This document shows, one piece after another, positions 16,538 through 20,515 of a DNA stretch of 20,515 bases. Where the stretch lies: contig DASPJL010000035.1 in the NCBI GenBank assembly GCA_035628645.1, forward strand, positions 1 through 20,515. The letters are read 5' to 3'. The stretch is from DASPJL01 sp035628645 (GTDB lineage: Bacteria > Bacteroidota > Bacteroidia > Cytophagales > Cyclobacteriaceae). Each line of letters opens with the position of its first letter. Position 1 is the stretch's first letter. Both the position numbers and the translations under genes were made by a program. Below the pieces are notes generated by a model. It did not search any database, had not been told where the DNA came from, and saw nothing but the letters and a program-made list of their open reading frames with translations.

Positions 16538-16563
16538 ATCTTAATAAGAGTTCTATAAAGATT

Positions 16564-16592
16564 GAAGGCACCCGAAAGAGTGCCTTTTTTCT
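16564..16592 (+). terminator. Rho-independent terminator after the Prc-like gene
   Basis: AAGGCAC (16565-16571) pairs with GTGCCTT (16580-16586) around an 8-nt loop, and the second arm runs into a T-rich tract (CCTTTTTTCTTTT). It lies 27 nt after the stop codon. This is the clearest intrinsic terminator in the window. Confidence 0.88.
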
Positions 16593-16693
16593 TTTAACCC
16601 ATTGAAATTTAGTACTTCATGAGGGGTTATTATCCATCACTTTTTTGCATATTTGCCTTTTCTCCTAATTAGACCATTCACCTTTGTTTTAAG

Positions 16694-19600
16694 ATGCGGA
16701 TATTTTTGGCTTTAGTAACACTACTCCTCCTTTCTTCAGCTTGCCTAAGTCAAAGCAACAGACTTGACAGTTTGATAAAGGTACTGAGCCAAATGCCGGA
16801 GGATACCAACAAAGTAAATCTTATGAATATTCTGTCGGATGAATACCGCAGAATGCGGAATAAAGCTGCTTTATCTTACTGCCAAAGAGCTTATGAGCTT
16901 TCAAGAAAAATCGATTTTGAAAAAGGTAAGGGAGAATCTGCGTTTCGAATGGGAAGATATTATGGCTCGGTAAACGATTCATCAAAAGCAATCAATAATT
17001 ATAAAAGGGCCGAAAGCATATATAAAAAGATCGCGTTTGAAAAAGGCATAGCTGCCTGCAGCAATAACATAGGAATAGTATACCTTAATTGGAGCAATTT
17101 TGAGCAGGCAAAAAGGTACTTCACCAAATCACTGGCCTTATATTCCGCATTGGACGACAAGAATGAAATGGCCGGGAGTTCGATTAATCTTGGAATTTCT
17201 TATGAGAATCTCGGTTATCTTTCAAAAGCCCTTTCCTATTATTTTGAAGCGCTTAAGCTTGATGAAAGTACCGGATACAAAGAAGGAGAAGCCTATGATT
17301 ACAACGCTATAGCCATTGTTTACAAGAAGAAAGGCGACCTTTTAAAAGCGTTGGAGTTTCATAAGAAAGCATTAAGCATCAATAGGGAAATGAAAAGTGA
17401 GTATGATGAAGCCAGTACTTTGGTTAATGTATCGATGGTTTATAAGGAACTGGACCAGTTCGATGAGGCGTTGTCTGCTTTAAATAAAAGTTTAAAAACA
17501 TTTGAAGCATTGGACCATTTGAGAGGACAAACCATCGCGCTTCATAATATCGGCGCGGTCTATCTTAAACAGTCTAAACCTAATGAAGCCATTAAATATT
17601 TTAATCGGTCTTTAAAGGCTGGAGAAGGAAGCCCCTACGAAAGGTCTCTTTTAGAAAATCTTGCATTTTTGGCAGATGCTTATATAAAAAGCAATGATGC
17701 CGACCGGGCTGTAAAAATTGCTTCTAAGGCATTGCCGATAGCAGAAGAGAAAAATTCAATTGAACATCTATCTCATCTAAATCGCATTTTATATGATGTA
17801 TATAAGTTGAAAAACAATCATAAGGCGGCACTCTATCATTATGAACATTATATATCTTTTAAAGATAGCCTGGCTGCCAAAGAAAAAGACTTAGCGTACA
17901 AAGAGCTTCAAACCAAATACGAAACACAAAAAAAGGAGCAGCAAATAGAGTTATTAAACAAAGAAAAAACACTTCAGGCAGCAAATATTGAGAAAAAGAC
18001 ACTTTTACAATATTTTCTGATGGGCTTGATTTTTCTTGTTGTGGTGTTCTCAGTTATCCTGATTATAGTTTATAGAAAACGGCAAAATGCCAAGCGGATG
18101 TTATTAAGCGAACAGCTTAAAAATGAGAAAATTGAAGCTGAAAGGTTGCTTGAGCTCGATCATTTAAAATCCAGATTTTTTGCAAATATTGCCCATGAAT
18201 TCAGAACACCTTTAACATTGATTACCGGCCCGGTGGAAAATTTGCTGGAGGAAGTAAAGAATAAGTACTATAAGGATCAATTGACATTGGTTAAGAGAAA
18301 TGCTTCACGGCTTTTGCGCCTTATCAATCAATTATTAGACCTAAGCAAACTGGAGTCGGGCATTACTAAGCTTGAGTTATCAAAGCAAGACTTTATTTCT
18401 TTTATAAAGGGCATTACTTTTTCTTTCCAATCTTTAGCAGATGAAAAGGACATCCGGCTTGAAATTCACTCCGATATTGATTCGCTGTTGATGGATTTTG
18501 ACAGAGACAAATTGGAAAAGATCATGTACAATCTTCTATCCAATGCTTTCAAATTTACGCCTCAATTGGGAACGATAAGTGTAGGGCTGGAAAAGGGTAA
18601 AAAAAAGGAAAAAGATTGGATGCGTATAAAAATTTCCGATACGGGAATGGGAATTCCAGACAAAGATTTATCGATGATCTTCAACCGGTTTTACCAATCA
18701 GATAATGCCCAGACCCGGAATGTTGAAGGCAGTGGTATAGGTTTGGCCCTTACAAAAGAATTGGTAGAGCTTCATGGAGGTGAAATAATGGCAGAAAGCG
18801 TCCTGGGAGTTTCAACGAGTATATACTTCACCTTACCAATAAAGAACCAGGAAGCTATAGAGGTTTCTTTTACAGAAGAAACCAATCTTGTGATAAGAGA
18901 AATTGATGATCTTATAATTAATACACCTTTGACAGAGAAGCCCGAAACGTTGCTCGGGATGATAGAAAAATCGGAGATTGTGTTAGTGATAGAAGACAAT
19001 GCAGAGGTCAGGAGTTTTATCCGAAGTTCATTGAGCGGCGCTTATCAGATTCTGGAAGCCTCGGATGGAGATGAAGGATTGTTAATAGCAAAAGAACAAG
19101 TTCCGGATATTATCATTTCTGATGTCATGATGCCGGGTAAAGACGGTTATGAAACCTGCAGGTTATTAAAACAGGACGAAAAAACGAGTCATATTCCTGT
19201 AATTCTCCTGACCGCTAAATCCGGAATAGAAAGCAAACTTGAAGGCCTGGAAACCGGCGCAGATGATTACCTGTCAAAGCCATTCAATACCCGTGAACTT
19301 CTTGTCAGGATCAAAAACCTGTTGACCTCAAGGAAAAAATTAAAGGAGAAGTACCTGGACATCGTTTTGGAGAATAAGGCCAATGAAAAAGTAGCGCCTA
19401 TTGAAGATGCATTTCTGACCAGAATAAGAGAAATAGTCGAATCTCATCTTGATGATGAACTGTTTTCCATAGAAGACCTGAGCAGGGAGGTAGGAATGAG
19501 CAGGACGCAAGTACACAGAAAACTTAAAGCTCTGACAAATCAATCCGCAAGTCAGTTTATGCGAATGGTAAGGCTACACCATGCAAAAAGTTTATTGAAG

Positions 19601-19717
19601 AAAGGTCGGTACAATGTTTCTGAAGTTGCCTATAAAGTAGGCTTTAACTCTTCTACTTATTTTTCTACTTGTTACGCCGAGTTTTATGGCTATGCACCAA
19701 GCGAGGAAAATCCGTAA
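16694..19717 (+). CDS. Hybrid two-component regulator: TPR sensor, kinase, receiver, AraC output
   Basis: A 1007-residue single-chain phosphorelay. A signal peptide (1-19, ending CLSQ) precedes about eight TPR units (20-390, e.g. NNIGIVYLNWSNFEQAKRYF), which would form the periplasmic sensor. A coiled coil (about 390-435), a membrane helix (about 438-460) and a second short coiled coil lead to HisKA with phospho-acceptor His501 in FANIAHEFRTPLTL, and HATPase_c with N-box NLLSNAFKFTP, ISDTGMGIP and GSGIGLALT. The receiver (about 762-880) has Glu767/Asp768, phospho-acceptor Asp810 in ISDVMMPGKDG and Lys862. The C-terminus (907-1007) is an AraC-type double HTH with VAYKVGFNSSTYFS. All catalytic residues are present. 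It resembles Bacteroidota HTCS regulators but has TPRs instead of a Reg_prop/Y_Y_Y sensor. The likely target is the adjacent cytolysin-like gene. Confidence 0.96.
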   Translation: MRIFLALVTLLLLSSACLSQSNRLDSLIKVLSQMPEDTNKVNLMNILSDEYRRMRNKAALSYCQRAYELSRKIDFEKGKGESAFRMGRYYGSVNDSSKAINNYKRAESIYKKIAFEKGIAACSNNIGIVYLNWSNFEQAKRYFTKSLALYSALDDKNEMAGSSINLGISYENLGYLSKALSYYFEALKLDESTGYKEGEAYDYNAIAIVYKKKGDLLKALEFHKKALSINREMKSEYDEASTLVNVSMVYKELDQFDEALSALNKSLKTFEALDHLRGQTIALHNIGAVYLKQSKPNEAIKYFNRSLKAGEGSPYERSLLENLAFLADAYIKSNDADRAVKIASKALPIAEEKNSIEHLSHLNRILYDVYKLKNNHKAALYHYEHYISFKDSLAAKEKDLAYKELQTKYETQKKEQQIELLNKEKTLQAANIEKKTLLQYFLMGLIFLVVVFSVILIIVYRKRQNAKRMLLSEQLKNEKIEAERLLELDHLKSRFFANIAHEFRTPLTLITGPVENLLEEVKNKYYKDQLTLVKRNASRLLRLINQLLDLSKLESGITKLELSKQDFISFIKGITFSFQSLADEKDIRLEIHSDIDSLLMDFDRDKLEKIMYNLLSNAFKFTPQLGTISVGLEKGKKKEKDWMRIKISDTGMGIPDKDLSMIFNRFYQSDNAQTRNVEGSGIGLALTKELVELHGGEIMAESVLGVSTSIYFTLPIKNQEAIEVSFTEETNLVIREIDDLIINTPLTEKPETLLGMIEKSEIVLVIEDNAEVRSFIRSSLSGAYQILEASDGDEGLLIAKEQVPDIIISDVMMPGKDGYETCRLLKQDEKTSHIPVILLTAKSGIESKLEGLETGADDYLSKPFNTRELLVRIKNLLTSRKKLKEKYLDIVLENKANEKVAPIEDAFLTRIREIVESHLDDELFSIEDLSREVGMSRTQVHRKLKALTNQSASQFMRMVRLHHAKSLLKKGRYNVSEVAYKVGFNSSTYFSTCYAEFYGYAPSEENP

Positions 19718-19788
19718 TTCTTCCTTAAACTAATTTTAATCTGACCTCATTTTTCATTTTATCTGTTAAAAATCCATAAAATAAAGGC

Positions 19789-19829
19789 TTTGCAACATAA
19801 ATTAATGCATTTGCAACATAGCTTAATGC
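19789..19829 (+). promoter_or_regulatory. Tandem 20-bp direct repeats, candidate AraC-type operator
   Basis: TTTGCAACATAAATTAATGC (19789-19808) and TTTGCAACATAGCTTAATGC (19810-19829) differ at two positions and repeat with a 21-bp period, two helical turns. AraC-family proteins bind such same-face direct repeats next to promoters. The pair lies 72 nt after the AraC-output regulator and 63 nt before the cytolysin-like gene. A partial -7 match, TGTCTTTG (19849-19856), sits about 20 nt after the second copy, so that copy would cover the -33 position, as for an activator. Binding is inferred. Confidence 0.65.
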
Positions 19830-19892
19830 CGGTCCCCGCTTAATTTTTTGTCTTTGTATTGAAATTAATTCATACAAAAACACATACAAGCA

Positions 19893-20515
19893 ATGAAAAC
19901 TTTAACCGCAATTATTCTCCTGTTAAGTCTTTTTTTTACGCTTTTTTCTTGTAAAGAAGACGATGATAAAGAACTCGACCAAAATGTAAAAAATGAATCT
20001 TTTGCAGAAGTAGTTTCTAACGGAGGAGTCCCTGAACCAGTGGTCGAAAAAGAAGAAATTCAGGATTCTACTACTTCCGAAGAACTTTTACCTGACCAGT
20101 CAGTCTGGAAATGTGTAACAAAAAAATACAGCGTAGTAGATGGGAATAGCGAATTTCCCTTATTCAATCCCAATGCTTCCGTAATTTATCCGGGAAGCTT
20201 GCTACAAGGCAAGACGTTAAAAAATGCTTCTCCTTCCATCATACCAGTAAAAAGAGCAGGAGGGACTATTTCAATAGATATTATAGATGGGTCAGCACAA
20301 CCTTCATTTAGTGTGGAGGAAGTGACCAAAGGAAGCATTGCAACAGCAGCCAATAAAATCATAGGGGAAAGCACAGGCATTGTACCGGCTAATTTTAACT
20401 TTACCGTTGAGCAGGTACAATCGACGGAGCAATTGGCTATTAATCTGGGTCTGGACGTAAAAACACAATTCGTGGAGGTAGCGGCTCAGTTTAGTTTTAG
20501 AAAGGATAAGGAATA
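19893..20515 (+). CDS. Cholesterol-dependent-cytolysin-like lipoprotein, 3' partial
   Basis: The first 207 codons are visible and the frame is open at the window end. A lipoprotein signal peptide (MKTLTAIILLLSLFFTLFSC) puts lipidated Cys20 before an acidic KEDDDKE stretch, then a low-complexity Glu/Ser linker (30-70). From about 88 the sequence matches the thiol-activated cytolysin N-terminal core: NPNASVIYPGSLLQGKTL, SIIPVKRAGGTISIDI, then AANKIIGES and the LAINLGLDVKTQF strand-helix. Compare VIYPG...P..I...R.P.TISIDLPG of perfringolysin-type toxins. Such proteins form oligomeric pores. The undecapeptide and membrane-binding domain 4 lie outside the window, so pore activity and cholesterol binding cannot be judged. 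The start is supported by the lipobox. A tandem repeat lies just upstream. Confidence 0.82.
   Translation, partial: MKTLTAIILLLSLFFTLFSCKEDDDKELDQNVKNESFAEVVSNGGVPEPVVEKEEIQDSTTSEELLPDQSVWKCVTKKYSVVDGNSEFPLFNPNASVIYPGSLLQGKTLKNASPSIIPVKRAGGTISIDIIDGSAQPSFSVEEVTKGSIATAANKIIGESTGIVPANFNFTVEQVQSTEQLAINLGLDVKTQFVEVAAQFSFRKDKE

Noticed and set aside
1..20515. CRISPR arrays, tRNA or rRNA genes
   Set aside because: No regularly spaced repeat series, cloverleaf with CCA-like end, or conserved rRNA sequence was seen on either strand.

Overview
The window looks like a chromosomal segment of a Bacteroidota bacterium, probably of the Cytophagales type. The evidence is low GC, few Shine-Dalgarno sites, candidate promoters of the Bacteroidota TTG/TAnnTTTG kind, signal peptides ending in '...GQ' or '...SQ', a DUF4286 protein, a DUF6150-like protein, a TPR/histidine kinase/receiver/AraC hybrid regulator, and a large acidic-patch exported protein in an operon with prmA. 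The taxon is inferred from these family patterns and no search was run.

Region 1 (1-3485) is an accessory, decaying segment. It holds an IS110-family insertion sequence whose transposase is broken by two frameshifts, with its left non-coding end, where IS110-group elements can encode a bridge RNA. Next come a hairpin, a palindrome and a small type II toxin-antitoxin operon (DUF2683-like antitoxin and YoeB-like toxin overlapping by 10 nt, with a 7-bp palindrome just upstream). The TA cassette is bracketed by two diverged direct copies of about 240 bp. Each copy carries a palindrome, a leader and the signal-peptide start of the same gene. The downstream copy leads into a longer exported-protein gene that is itself broken by apparent frameshifts.

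Region 2 (3703-6299, minus strand) is a co-oriented group transcribed right to left: DUF4286 protein, ankyrin-repeat protein, a small single-pass membrane protein and an exported glycerophosphodiester phosphodiesterase. Gaps of 44-66 nt are compatible with one transcript.

Region 3 (6574-13380, plus strand) is a housekeeping operon: triosephosphate isomerase (tpiA), a small exported DUF6150-like protein, ribosomal protein L11 methyltransferase (prmA), and a 1580-residue exported protein of unknown function starting 4 nt after prmA. A long inverted repeat lies in the divergent promoter region before tpiA. plsY (glycerol-3-phosphate acyltransferase) and a Prc/Tsp-type periplasmic carboxy-terminal protease follow; the protease ends at a clear Rho-independent terminator.

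Region 4 (16694-20515) contains a one-protein phosphorelay regulator (periplasmic TPRs, TM, histidine kinase, receiver, AraC-type DNA-binding domain). It is followed by a cholesterol-dependent-cytolysin-like lipoprotein gene that runs off the window. Between them lie two 20-bp direct repeats with a 21-bp period, the geometry of AraC-family binding sites. This suggests a local sensor-to-cytolysin circuit and is the most interesting part of the window.
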